64,000 bases of DNA, taken from Tamarix chinensis. Its lineage: Eukaryota; Streptophyta; Magnoliopsida; Caryophyllales; Tamaricaceae. A program made the position numbers and the translations under genes. This document shows, piece by piece, positions 37,013-49,733 of this stretch. Each line of letters starts with the position of its first letter. The first letter of the stretch is position 1. The stretch is from NCBI GenBank assembly GCA_030549775.1, contig CM060181.1:50288218-50352217 (forward strand), read 5' to 3'. The notes under the pieces were generated by a model. It saw only the letters and a list, made by a program, of their open reading frames with translations. It was not told where the DNA came from and ran no database searches.

Positions 37013-38051
37013 TGAATTATATTGAATTAAATCATAAAATCAAAGTCCAATTTAGTTTACGATACTTGGAAAAACTGTCTAATTTGGTTAATAATTCGCC
37101 AAATCAGACGGTATACCTCCATGCACATATATAAATAACAAAGCAAGTGAAAATTTTAAAAGGAAATTGAAGTACACTTTGATCCTTCAACTACGTACTT
37201 CAAAGATAAACTACTCAATTATTAGGGTCTCTCGGTAGGTATCATGTATTCTCTTTGATTTATTTTTTAACCTGACATTGAGAAACTGAAAACATGAATT
37301 AGTTGCGTCTTCTAATTTATTATTATAAATCAAATATAAGTGTATGAGATCATCACTCATATTTATACTTCTTAATCGGTTGAAGTTTCTTGAAGAGCTT
37401 AACAGCACTCTTACGAAGTTAAGTATTGTATTTTGGAGACCTCAATAGCACTCTTACATAATTGTCGTGATTTGAAATATATATATATATATACATCAGA
37501 TCATCTCGAGGAGACAATTATGTAACTTTTAATTTATTTTTAATACATGTATACATCTGTACTATTTTATTAAGCAAACAACGCTTAGTAACTTTCCTTA
37601 CTAATACAGATAACTTCCAACTTCCACTAACTATTTTTTTTATTTAAAAATCTTAAAATTGCCATACTATATAACTACTAGCCCCTCTTTTAAGTAGTAT
37701 TCTTAGGAATTTAAAATTAGCAACCAAATACGGTAATAACTTTCATTTGCCTACTCGCAGAGTTGTTTCCCTTTTATCTTTCTTCTTAGGTTTTAGTAGA
37801 ATGTTAGTATTCCATAAAATCTATTAAGGCAATTCAAATTTAAAATTGATGAAGATTTCTTCTTCAAAATTTTATTTCTCCGCTCTTTGAGTGACAAATA
37901 TTTTTCTCATTTAGTTCATAAGTTGGCTTATAGCTTTTGGGCCATAATTGTCAACTTCTCTTTTTTTTTAAAAAAAAATTTATTTGGGTGTTTCAGTACT
38001 TTGTTGAGGTTTAATAGCACACTATTTTTTTTAATTATCAGTGTCATCCAT
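37013..38051. other. AT-rich stretch with no supported gene
   Basis: It contains a short TA run near 37477-37493 and homopolymers. No recognised coding or repeat structure. Confidence 0.4.
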
Positions 38052-38299
38052 TTAGAGCCTGTTTGTTTTAACTTAATAAAAGTAGATTTTTTATAATTAA
38101 TTATAAAAAAGTTATTTTAGATTAATATTACTGTTTGGCTTTACTTTATAAAAGTTATTTTTAAAAGTAATTCCTTAAAACTACTTCTTATAAGTTAAAA
38201 TTAATAAGTAGCTTTAACCTACTTTTACTAATAACTTTTGTAGTATGCGGCACGGTGATATTTTTAGTAAAATTGTTGTTTAAAACATTGCAATGCGGG

Positions 38300-38710
38300 A
38301 TGCACGCCAAAAGTCGCCGCTAGCTTTCTACCACCTTCCGCCACGGCTATCCCACAGACTAGGAGCAAATCCAACCCTTCGTTTCTCCAAGTCATACAAC
38401 ACCTCAAATCCCTACTGTTGGTAATTCCCATGCGCAGCACCAGGCCCACTTTCAGCGTCCATCAACATCAAACACCCTGCTTTCTTCGGATTTGACCATT
38501 TTCTAGGCTCATCGCCGGCATCCATGAACTCATAAAAGTAATTTCTCGCGGGCAATACCATTGAGGAATCCCCCCGAAATGCAACGTCAAGCTCGGGACA
38601 ACAAGACCGGAACTTGAGGCCCTACTACTAATATAGTAACACGGTCCGAGCCCGGTCCTTTGCCCGGCTGAACTCCAAATTTGTAAACTTCGAATACCCA
38701 GTAACACCGT
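38300..38710 (-). pseudogene. C-terminal fragment of a pepsin-like (nepenthesin-type) aspartyl protease
   Basis: On the minus strand, in order and in more than one frame, the region reads RTGLGPCYYISSRASSSG, LVVPSLTLHFGG, ARENYFYEFMDAGDE, GCLMLMDA and then GNYQQ-stop-GFEVLYDLEKRRVGFA. These are the conserved closing blocks of plant A1 aspartyl proteases (CY-V, P-L-HF-GG, ENYF, GN-QQQ-F-V-YDL, R-GFA). At least one frameshift and an in-frame TAG (where the family has Gln) show it is broken, and the active-site aspartate motifs are absent. It sits within the TIRs of the Harbinger-type element, in sequence more GC-rich than the rest of that element, which suggests capture of a host gene piece. 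Confidence 0.75.
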
Positions 38711-39060
38711 TCAGCAGCAAAAAACTGAGGTTCAGGATCAACTTGCTGATCTAGATGGTGCGGCGGATGACGGCAGTGGAAGAAGGGCTCAGTCTAATAA
38801 GGAGAAGGAGTTAAGGGAAAATTCGGCAGCATCGAGAAGATTGGCTTCGATGGAGAGAAGTTTGGACGTCGAATTAGCCACCGACGAGGTGACTAGTTCG
38901 AGTAGCGGAGGGCAAAGGACGAGGGGCGGTAGTGGTGCTTCTGCTTTGGTGAGGTGGCTGGTTGGAGGGCGGTCGCTGTCTTGCAGTGGAAAAATATTTA
39001 GTTCGAGGTACAGCAGAGGTGGTTGGTTACTGACGACTCATGAGTGAGCTCTCTCTAAGC
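38711..39060 (+). other. GC-richer segment of unknown origin inside the Harbinger-type element
   Basis: A plus-strand frame from before 38841 to 39047 has normal composition (blocks ELRENSAASRRLASMERSLD and SSSSGGQRTRGGSGASALVR) and ends TTHE-stop. I recognise no family. It adjoins the protease fragment, so it may be part of the same captured locus or another captured piece. Confidence 0.3.
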
Positions 39061-39162
39061 TACGAATGAAAAAAATATCTCAATTAAGGTTTGCGAGATG
39101 ATAATTTTTTAGCATTCAGCAGTATTGAGCACTATTATAGAATTTTTAACAAAGTGGCGACG

Positions 39163-39165
39163 ATG

Positions 39166-39216
<51 letters not shown>

Positions 39217-39262
39217 TGTATGTATGTGTATGTATATATATATGTATGTATGTATGTATATG
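39163..39262. repeat. Compound TA / TATG microsatellite
   Basis: (TA)n, then a run of (TATG)n units, then further TA and TATG runs. Frames on both strands across it encode only Tyr-Val-Cys or His-Ile-Thr repeats and are not genes. Confidence 0.9.
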
Positions 39263-40328
39263 TCGTAATGTCAAGAGTACTTTAAGAGTTTTGTACACGA
39301 TATGCTCAAGTAATAAATAGTGTACTTCAAGACAAAACGATAGAGAATGCAGACCCGTGTCCGATCTATCAGCTTTCGGTTGTAAGTGGATCATGGGTCT
39401 GAAAGTTACTAATGGCAATCAAATGTGAGAGTTGAAATTGAATTGGAATGATGGATTTCAAGTTATGGCAATCCATATTGTTAGCGTCCTAGATCGTACG
39501 GGTAAAAGAAAAAAAAAGAAAGAAAAAAAAAGGTTATTTATGTTTTGTGATGGACTTTTCATGTGAATTTGCCTAGTAGGAAGAGGGGAAAATGTTCCAG
39601 TGATGACTGATCCTTGAGCCCAAAATAAGGCGTGGTAAAGAATGTGATGCATTCTGCTTTGTTGAACAATCTTTCTTACCTGCAGCGTGAGATCTTGAGA
39701 TATATGCAACAGGTGGGTACACTAGTTTCATAATGCAGGAGTTACAAGGTGGAGAGAAGATATTCAAGAAAGCCTCTGCCACAACTTTTAGACGTAGGAT
39801 CGACTCTTAGTGCCACTAGATGATATATGTGCTAAGGAGAAAATGTAGTTGAAGGCAGATAAAAATCCGAGTACATGGATGATAGATAAATAATAGCATG
39901 AATTGGAAGGTTTGGTTCGAGTATTTGAGTCAAATAGCTAGCTCATGATTGAAGCTCGTATATATGACATGAACCTTGACGAACATATTAAACTTACAGG
40001 ACTGGTCTTACTACTTCATATCAGTTCCCATGAGCTGAGTTAAACCATATTTAATTTAAAGATGGAAAAATGAAACTATAGATGATGAAACTTGCGTATG
40101 TGAACTTGTGAATGAAAAAGAGATGCACAATGTATTTTTATAATTATTAACTATAATCGAAATAATCTAAAAGGTAATATATATTACTTTTGTCGTAAAA
40201 TTATAATTACAATGTATGTTTATAATTGCAAGTATAATACAATTAATTATAAGTAGACTGTAATTATGTTAATAATATATTTAAATTGATATCTCTATTG
40301 ATAGTACGTAAGTGTATTTGTAGGATAT

Positions 40329-40484
40329 ATGGCATCTTCATCAGATACTGCACACTGGACCGAATCAAGGCATCAAACATTTGTTCAATTATGTGTTCAG
40401 GAGGTTAAGAAAGGCAATAGGCCTACTTCGAGTTTCAATAAAATTATGATGCTTATTATAAATTTAAGAATATTTATTGCATAA
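40329..40484 (+). pseudogene. Myb/SANT-like DNA-binding domain remnant of a Harbinger-type transposon
   Basis: A 51-codon frame with MASSSDTAHWTESRHQTFV and then QEVKKGNRPTSSFNK. The W-T-E, V-KGNRP and FNK/FTK spacing is that of the plant Myb/SANT-like domain (Myb_DNA-bind_3 type), carried by the accessory protein of PIF/Harbinger elements and by host genes derived from it. The domain is cut after its first third, and an AT-rich tail leads to the stop. It supports classification of the surrounding element. Confidence 0.65.
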
Positions 40485-40914
40485 TATAAACTTTGATTTA
40501 CAATTAATATTTGAGTTTTAGATGTTTGTGAATTTTATAAAGTTTGTTTAATGGTTGTTCATAATTTTTTTTAATAAGTTTATAATTTTTAGTACTTTGT
40601 AATATCTTTATATTTTTTTATGCTTGTTAATGTTTAATATGCTTTTTAATATTTAATATTACATAATTTATATAGTAATTATTACTAAAAGATATATATA
40701 GGAAGATGGAAAAGAAAAAGTAATTTTATAGGAAAATAAAAACCAAACACTAATAAGATACAATAAGTAGTTTTTTAGCATTAATCACTTATGTAATAAA
40801 AGTTAAAACAAACATACGTTTTATTTATAAAAGTACTTTTTTAAAAGTAGATTTATAAAAGTAGTTTTATTTAAAAGTAGTTATTAATAATAAGTAAAAC
40901 CAAACAGGGGTTTA

Positions 40915-41433
40915 GTTAACATAATCAATAATCATTTGTTGTTGTTGTCGCTTTCTCTCTTTATTATATATGTGAATTGCCAATTAACTAGAAGGTCCTT
41001 AAATCACTTAACAGTTTACAAACCATTTTATGCAGCTTAGAAATCAAGAACAGTAAAAACAACCATTTTGGTTACTTACGAAAGTTGCGGATATTGTATT
41101 AACGCGCATATTCTTATTAATTAATAGTATGTATTTAGGATATTATTTGTCCGTCTATAATTTATAATCAAACCGCGCAGAAAGTGCTGGTATTATTTAT
41201 GACCAGTACAATAACTACCAGCCACATGCGTGCATGGGTTGTTTTTTATTTTATTTTATTTTATTTTATTTTATTTATTTAAAAAATATATAAAGATAAT
41301 TATATTAATCTGTCTTGGCATAGTATACAGGCAGTGCCACGACATTCATATATAAAAGTATCCTTGTGTGTTTGCTTGACGTCTTTTCTTACCTAAAGTT
41401 TGAAAAATACATCACCTACGACTACAATACTAT

Positions 41434-41511
<78 letters not shown>

Positions 41512-42560
41512 GAATCTCATTACCTTTCTTGACTTACGTTGTAGAAAACTAGAAATTAAGACCAACTAGAATACAAGAAATTACTACTATAGTATACACT
41601 GTTCTTTTTTTTTTAATTGGTTGCAGTTCATGTGACCTTGCATTATTTCCGGAGGGATTTGTTTGATACATAACGATAAGGTCATAAGCTGGCGTCTTTG
41701 TTGTATGCTGAAAATCGTTGAGAAATTATCATTTCCTCCAAAATAAATCAAAATTATACATAATGTTAATCATCACATTAAAAAAAGAAAAACTGCCACT
41801 TTTATTTTGCAATTATTTTATTCGGAAAGCATCAGCTATGGCCCTCCTTGTTTTTATATAAATAATAATAATAATAATAATTGTACTATAATAATAATAG
41901 TTACTTAATAAGACACAATGAGTTTTTTTATTGAAAGTGATATCTATATTGTGTCACATCGTAGTTATCCGAGGGTTCAATGCCTGTGTAGCAAATTTTT
42001 TGGGTTTGTCTTTTCTTTATAAACGTAATTGTATGATTCATGCCGTATGATTTTTCTATTTTTGTCAACCCAATCAAGTCACTCGGTCACAAATCATTAT
42101 CTATAGAAACGCAAATCGTGATAAGCTGCCAACTTTGAATCCTCATATTCAATACAAGGCATTCATGTGATGTGGCACACGTATCTTACGAATGAGATCA
42201 GTTTAAGTTGTTTTCACATCACGGCTGCTATATTGTCGGGTCACATATCCTTTTAATTTAGGCCCGATTCGAATAATAATAATAATAATAATAACAATAA
42301 TAATAATAATAATAATAATAATAATTTATATTTAATTTATATTTGATCATGTCATTTTGAGTTAATAACATATTAGGTTGGATCAAAGTTTGACGTATCA
42401 GATTTTTTTGAGTTTGAATTTAAATTGAGTCTATACGTTTTAAATCAGATTGTATTGGGTTGATTTGAGTTCACAGACTTTAAGTCATATCGAGTTTGAG
42501 ATAAATTAATTTGATTCAAGATGTATAGTGTCATTACTATATATAATATCTAAGTGTGTT
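40915..42560. other. AT-rich stretch with three microsatellites
   Basis: (ATTTT)n at about 41242-41274, an uninterrupted (TA)37 at 41437-41510, and (AAT)n at about 42274-42324. The open frame across the TA tract encodes alternating Ile-Tyr and is spurious. No gene recognised. Confidence 0.7.
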
Positions 42561-42575
42561 GCTGCACTTATGCGC

Positions 42576-42893
42576 TCATCTAGCACCCCCAGGCAAGTTG
42601 AAGCAAGGGGAAACCATGCCCAATTTGGAGAGGAGTTGGTCGTACCGGTAACTTGCAAGAGACTTTGTAAAATAGTCTAGAAGTTGCTTGTGTGTAGAGA
42701 TATAATTAATATCATTAAACCCGGCAAGCAGTTGGTCACCCACAAAATGACAATCCAATTCAACATACTCTGTGCATTCATGGAAAATAGAGTTTCTTGC
42801 AATATGAATAGTTGCTTGATTATTACAGTTGAACGGAATGGGTGTGATGTTGTCAAAGGGATAACTCATGCAGCAGGTGTATAAGCCAAGCAA
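42576..42893 (-). pseudogene. Ty1/copia RNase H C-terminal remnant
   Basis: A 105-codon minus-strand frame reading PIPFNCNNQATIHIARNSIF, ECTEYVELDCHFV, ISTHKQLLDYFTKSL and LLSKLGMVSP. This matches the end of plant copia polyproteins (CDNQAAIHIA, H-ERTKHIE-DCHFVR, S--QLADIFTK-L, LGV). Here CDNQ is CNNQ, so an RNase H catalytic aspartate is lost. No LTRs or upstream reverse transcriptase are visible, so this is an isolated 3' piece. Confidence 0.85.
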
Positions 42894-45155
42894 GTTATAA
42901 TAGATAGTAATGAATTAATTTGTGATTTATAATTAAATTTTTGGTCCAAACACCCACTAAAACTATCATGTTATAGTTGGCTCTAAATGAATGCTTGTGT
43001 CTGCGTTTTAGGTTCCAACATTTAATTTTTAATTGGTAGATTTTTTTTAAAAAAAATTTATGCTGTATTTATTAAATTTATTTTCTACATAAGATAAAAT
43101 AGCCGACAACAATAGTTAACAATGAACAACTGTCCTTCCTTTGAACACATACTAAATATGGTTCAAAGGATGTATGCTTTTAGTTTTAAATTTATTACTC
43201 CTTCCATCTTGAAAAGTTCATCTAGCTAAGAGATAATTTTTGTATCACAAAAGATTATTGTTTTTCAAACGTCAAAAATTAACTTCTTTTTATTCTTATA
43301 TTTTTCTCTTTCATCTTTTGTACATTAATCACTCAATTGATTTTTTAATAAAATTATTATTAAAATATTGGGGTTGGTTCTATCAAGACCTAAAAATGTA
43401 AAGTTTACTTAAACTGCTTTTTTGTTTTTTTTTTTAAGATATAGATGGGGTAACTAATAGTCTGAAGAAACAGATTATCAGCCAATGGCCAGAATGATAA
43501 GCGACTAATATAAATTTATGGAACTAAAAAAAAAAGAGAGAAATATTTTAGATAGTTAAAAATTGTTTTTTTAAGGAAAAAAAAAAGAGTTGTGAGGCAT
43601 ACTATATGTTACCATTATCTTATGCGAAGAAAAGAGCGTTTAATAAATTGAAGCCACGTTTACTTCCATTTTTTCCTTGGTTCACCGAAACAATTATTAA
43701 GGACAGGCTCTAATCCTTCGCAGTGTGTAGGAAACCGAGAGAGGGTTACGTAGTCCGGCAGTCAGGGTAGTTTGGAGCATGCACATCCCTCCACTACAAC
43801 GCTCGTTTTGGTATTAACAGCAATAAATAAATAAACAAACAAACAAATAAATAAAAACAATGGCCAAAATTTTTTGGAGACGGTTGTCGCGTCAAACTCA
43901 AATGGATGATGTGGTATCGTCGAATAATCTGCAACAGTGGAAGAATATGAGATGATGCCGCGATGACGGCAGGCATGCTGACCGTTGAAAATTAATCAAA
44001 CGTTCAGCTTTTAGAGGACGCGCTTCAACCAGACATTTATGGGGATAGCTTACCATCCGTCACTTTTCCTTCGTCAACTATTCCCCCACCACCGCCGCCA
44101 CCTCCTCCTCCTTATCCATCGCTGTTCTTACGAAATTTCAACCGCCGAAAATGCGGAACGAAGATCATTTGGTAGTATTTCTAAAGCTTTCGGGCGGGCC
44201 TTCATGTCCTAAAAGAAGAAGGGAGAGGAAGAGCGCCGTTTAGTTCTGTACTACTTCTGCGCCTCCATTAGTCATTACAGTCATTATAGATCGTGGTACG
44301 CGAGAAGGAAAGGTCAGAGTCTGATTCACGTGTGAATGCGTCGGTGTGGGCCTTTTGTTTTTTCTTCTCATTTTTGTTGATGCTATAAATTAATAAACTT
44401 TTGTGATTTAAAAAACTCAAAATATTTTAGGTTTAAATATCTCCTTTTTTAAATTAATTATATATATATATATAAATTTATATTATTATTAATTTATTTA
44501 TTTATTGAATAAAATAAAGCAATCGATATTAATGACTAATTAACAGCCAATAACACCTGCTTTTTAGTTTAACATTCATTATGTTTATATAATAATGTAT
44601 AAAATTATTTTTATATAATTAGTTGAACTGCGAGCTGTAAGAAGTCGACCGTTACATCCGGCAGAGCACCATGGTTTATGTATCTCCAGGAATATATTAA
44701 GTTGAAGGAGCTAATTAATGGAATAGTAGTTATATCAGCGAAGTGGAAACGCTGCTTATATTAAACTAAACTGGTATCCAGATGCATCCGCCCTCCGAGA
44801 TTTCGGGGGACGCAGCCACAGACAATTTCATTAATAGGGCCGCCCCCATAGATTATTGGTAAACGAAACGGCCGGAAATCTTATAATACTGGAAAATAAT
44901 GACAACTAGTCAAACAAAAGACAGATTAAGGATGTTAATTAGATCCCATTGGTTGTCAAGAAAAGCGCTGACAGTATGAGTACCACTGTCATTTGGGCAG
45001 CTCGATAGAGAAAAAAACAAACAAAGGTTTATCTAATCAAGATATTTTGGTCAATAATCAATATTTTCAAATTTAAGAATATATATATATATATATATAT
45101 ATATAATGTTCGATAAGAATCATATTTGATAAAAGGTAGCACCGTAGTTGATGAT
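42894..45155. other. Intergenic DNA with an unassigned GC-richer patch
   Basis: Mostly AT-rich with short A- and AAAT/AAAC-type repeats (43820-43855) and a TA run at about 45081-45105. At about 43990-44345 composition is more balanced, with a CCACCACCGCCGCCACC run and a short frame starting ATGCGGAACGAAGATC near 44150; this could be the edge of a former gene, but no family is recognised. Confidence 0.4.
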
Positions 45156-45160
45156 ATTAT

Positions 45161-48100
45161 TGTAATACCCCGTTCTTTCAAATATTAATTACCATATATG
45201 ATTGGCCTATCATTACGACATATATATATATATATACATATCTATTCTATTATCAAGTCTCATTCCGTTCGTGTAAATTTTTAAACATTTTATCGATTAT
45301 TTCTCTTATGTGCGTAAAATACATTTATTGCAATTCTTCTGATTTTTGTGTTTTCACTCTTTTTGACCCTTTCAAAAGTTGTGAATCAATCTAAAAATAT
45401 TTTGAGTTCATCCATCCATTCTATTCATTCATGTTTCACCCTTTCCTTCCGAATCGCCAAATTGTAGAAAAATTCATTTACGCGATTAGACGATTTTAGC
45501 CGTTTTTGCTATTTTTAATCCGTTGGTCATCAAATAAGTTCCGAGGCCAAATATTTTCATATATTTGATTTTATAAAAATATTCCGCATCAATATGTGAT
45601 AAATTGAACCCCTATTATTTGTTTTGTGAATTTGCGGAAAAAAGTGTTTCCGCAACTTATCCGTTTTTGCCGTTTTTGATCATTTTCCATCCGTCAAGGA
45701 TCAAACCTACTCCGATACTTAATATTTTTATATATTTGAGTTTCTAAGATTATTCCGAACATTTTCATAAATTTTTATAATTTTTAGAATTCAAGTGATA
45801 TTTTTCCTAATGAGTGCCCATTATTAGGCTTTCTTGCAATTTAATTAATCAAAATAAATTGTAACCAATCCTCTAACTAATATTCCAATCCTAACTAGTC
45901 TCCTAACCAAACCAAACCAGATTTGTAACTTGGTTACATTTCTCCCAACCAAAAAGTGCAACTAGTACCATAATCATGATTTTATGACATTTCTCTTACA
46001 CACTCAACCATAGCTTATCATCTCTCTTACACCCCTAATCCTAGCACTCAAGTGAGGCCAAGGTCAAACCAAAAACTCAATCCACACTCCACCATATCAG
46101 ATCCTACTCTATCTTTGCCAAATCGTGCGTTCCTATCCCAAAACGCACATAAAATCATAGATTGTAGCAGAGTGCAAAGTTGATTACTTTCCAACATTGA
46201 GCAACTCGTTCTCTCTCTCTGGTTATCCTTTTCCTTTGGTTTTTGTTTCCTTCGAAATTCTGCAGTGCATACTATGAATGCATATAATGTAAATCCCTGA
46301 AGTCGAAATCCCTCATGCTTATTCATAGCCAAACTTTTGCTTCCCGACCAACTTTACAAAATCAGCAAAGCTGATTTTTTTGGTGACTTCGAGCATCTTT
46401 TATGCATCCACCTTGATTCCTATACCCTATATTCTTGTTTGGTATTTTTCCTTGCATGTTATGCTTCATCTACAGACCCTTCTTACCAAAGAAATCGTTC
46501 CCCTACCCTCTCCTTTTTCCTCTCCTATCTGCATTGCCGAGCAACATTGAAGTATTTGCTGCAGTGGTTAAGTGGGTTGCAGCAAAGATTTCGTGCCTTT
46601 CATGCCTTCTTTGTTCCTTGTTATCCTCCCCTTTAACCCTCCAAAACCTTAATCTATCATTCCTTTGTGGTTATTGGTTGTTTTGTGGTGGTTTTGAAGC
46701 CTCTCTATTCAAGAGTAATATGTTATATTTCACTTCTTCCATTCCAATTCCTTTCTTTCCCATTTTTTTTATTTATTGAACTTGGTTTATCTAACTCATT
46801 TACCTTATATTCTTGAAGGTGACAAAGTGGTTTAGAGAAGGAATTGCTAGATTCCTTATTTTAGGTTTGCTAAGGAGCTTAGGAGTTTTGGTAACAAAAC
46901 TAACCTTTAGAAATAGGATTTTGTGTTAGGTGTAATATATGTTCTCTTATGTGTGGATAGCTTTATTTTAATTATAAGCATGAAATAATATCTTGAAAAA
47001 TATTGTATGACATGTGTATGTTTCTATCTTATGTGCTTAAGCATGAATATCTAATGAGAAGATGGTTTGTGTGATTCTTTTTATATGTTTATACCTGCTG
47101 GAAAAGTGATGAATATTTAGTGAAGAAGTGATAAATTTTCAGTAGTTGTGATGAATTTACAGCATAGTCGTGATGAATATGCTTGGATCCGAGTAGTTTA
47201 GCTCTCGCCCTTGCTATTTTATGTGTGCTTTGGTTGTTTTAAATTTACCTAAGTATTCCCCTATATGTATAATAGTGTATAGAAGCTAGGTTATGAGTTT
47301 TGGATCATTTAGAGTTGAAATGAAATTTTATAAGGCTTGCACATATTCAACCATGGGTACATTAGGAAATAAAGATTGTTTTTGAAATTTTCAATTGCAC
47401 CATTGTCTTTATTGGGTCTTTTACATAAAATTTGGTATATGATATGTTAGGATTTAATGTTTTTTAGAGTAAGTTATGAATTTTAGAAGCTTAAGGAAAT
47501 TTTTGGTAATTAAAGACATTTTGGCCATTACATGTAAAATTCTAGAAATTTTGAGACCTAATTGAATATTATGCTAATACAAGAATTTATAATTTATAAT
47601 TCTAATACTTGGGTGACATTGATGAGTAGACTTAGAGACCTTAATTAAAATAATTCATTAAGTAAGAAAAAGAAAAAGAGAAAGAGACATTGTGGGTGTA
47701 TTGAGGAATCTTAATATTTTATCTTATTGTCCTATTGATATTTCATCATAAGAAAATTATTGGTTAAGTGTAACATCTTTTAGCATGAAATAAACCTCTC
47801 TTGAACTTAAGTTAAATTAGTTGACCTTATTGACATTTTAGTCATTTATTATGTCTTTAGACTAGTTATTTAATTTAGTATTATAAGTGAACCCTTGTTT
47901 GACTTAAATATTGGATATTGATCTTTGCCTCGAATAATTGGAATTAATGTACATTGAGAACTAATTATATTGGGCCTTTCATGGCATGGAACTTAGGCTT
48001 TAATGCCTTAACGATCTTCCTTAGGCTTTCATGCCTTAATGATATCCCTTGGGCTTTAATGCCTCATATATTCAATTAGAATTTAATGGCATGATTATGG

Positions 48101-49269
48101 GCCTTTGTGCTCTAAATGGATTGAACCTTGATTCATCTATGGATTAAGTACATAGGTAATATTGGAATTTTCTAAACTAATTGGTTTATGCTCAAAGAAG
48201 TGATTAAGTGATGTTTTGTGGCCTTATTCTTTTTCAACCTAAATCTTTGATAAAATATTAATCACGTAAAGTGAAAGATCTTGAGATGGGACTTGTACCA
48301 CTCGGGATAGTTATCTGAGTTAGGTTTGGTATTCACTTGGTACCATTCCGGTGTTTTTTATTATGTGGTCCCGGGTGCCTTACGAGGTCCGGAGAGGCCC
48401 TTTTCTACTCAATAGGTGTCTTGATATATTTCCGCCCTATAGGGGGTTTGCATACTTAAGTGACTAGGTGTCCTATTATTTGGTGGTCTGGTTACGTTTC
48501 TGGGTGGGCCAGCTAGGGCTAGTACCGTTCGAGTACTAGATTAGTTGTTATGGTTTCTTAAGTCTCCGTCCTCAAGTTAATATAATAAATTGGTTGTGAT
48601 CATGATGATAAAATAAAATAACCAATGGATCCCATCTACCCATATATCCATATTACATTATTTTATGCTTGAAGGTTGAGTTTCGTGTTCTCAATTAACA
48701 TATATATGTAAGCATGATATTACCTTGTTATTATATGCTCTATTACTTTCTTCGCATGGACCTCGCACTCAATTCTATCTCTTTAGGATAGTTGTGTTTC
48801 TCAGTACGTGATGCGTACTGATACTACACATTTGTAGACGTTGTGTCGCAGATATATGATGATGATCCTGCGGACTTTGTGGAGGTTTCTCGGGCGAAGT
48901 GATGCGGGTTTATACCCTTGGAGTTAGGGCGTAGAGTTATTTCTATCCGAGGTCTCACATGTTATGTGCCCTAGATTTTGGATATCTCTTTTGGACTCTT
49001 CATCTCTTTTAACCCCCTTATCTCTTTTGGATATTGTATTATCTGGAGCATATACTCCAAACTATGTTATTATGTCCAAATTATTCAAGTCTTTTGCTAT
49101 TTATATCTATTTCCGTAAGTTTTGATTTATTTGATGTAAAGTTTTTGCCTTGCGCGTAGTACGAGAAAGGTATGGACTAGACTCGTGCTATGTGTGGCGG
49201 TAACACCTATTATGTTATGTTAATGCTTCCGCTTATAAAAAAAATTGTAGTAAATTTTGGGGTGTTACA
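45161..49269 (-). mobile_element. Solo-LTR-like unit of 4109 bp with perfect TSD
   Basis: It starts TGTAATACCCCG and ends GGGGTGTTACA, and is flanked by ATTAT on both sides (45156-45160 and 49270-49274), the 5-bp duplication of LTR retrotransposons. It contains a pyrimidine-rich part (about 46030-46770) and a distal part (47860-49269) alignable with 8730-10117. No gag or pol is present, so it is a solo LTR of an unusually large size or a coding-free element. Orientation follows the copy at 52823-58063 and is arbitrary with respect to transcription. Two overlapping frames at 46337-46779 are in low-complexity sequence. Confidence 0.8.
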
Positions 49270-49274
49270 ATTAT

Positions 49275-49725
49275 CCTCTCCAACTAGAGAAAACTTATAC
49301 AATTTGACTATGAGAAAGGAAAGATGGTGTTGTTTTTATAAATATTATATATTTATATTTTAGATTAAAAAATTATTATATATAATTTAAAAAATTATAA
49401 TATTTGAGGATTGAAAAAATTAGGTGGTGATAATTTTACAAATATCGTACATTTATATTTAAGAATAAAAAAATTACTCTTAGTGTTTAATAAAATATTA
49501 TAAATAGCTGATAAAATTAGATCGGTGATTCTTAATTATTTTTATAAAAATAATTCTCACTAAATATATTTTACTTTAATACCATCATTTAATTAGTTGA
49601 TCTTATACATATATGTAAATAAAAGGTGTTGTGGCAATGTTGTAATAGATTGTAAACGATTGTTTTTATCATGCCCGTGTTGGGTGGTGGGGTGGCTTAG
49701 GGCTGGCGTCCAACGCTTTCCATAT
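49275..49725. other. Short AT-rich spacer
   Basis: AT-rich sequence between the solo LTR and a MITE; nothing recognised. Confidence 0.4.
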
Positions 49726-49733
49726 GTTATAAT

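Larger units (their letters stand above)
38055..40911. mobile_element. PIF/Harbinger-type element with captured gene fragment
   Basis: The left end GAGCCTGTTTGTTTTAACTT and the reverse complement of the right end ACCCCTGTTTGGTTTTACTT are similar for tens of bases, rich in AAAAGTA/TACTTTT. The element is flanked on both sides by TTA (38052-38054 and 40912-40914), the TSD of PIF/Harbinger transposons. It encodes a Myb/SANT-like remnant at 40329-40484, as the accessory gene of this superfamily does. No DDE transposase is visible. Inside are an aspartyl-protease fragment and microsatellites. Confidence 0.7.

Noticed and set aside
41366..41569. Open frame across the TA tract
   Set aside because: Its core is an Ile-Tyr repeat from (TA)37; flanks have no homology.
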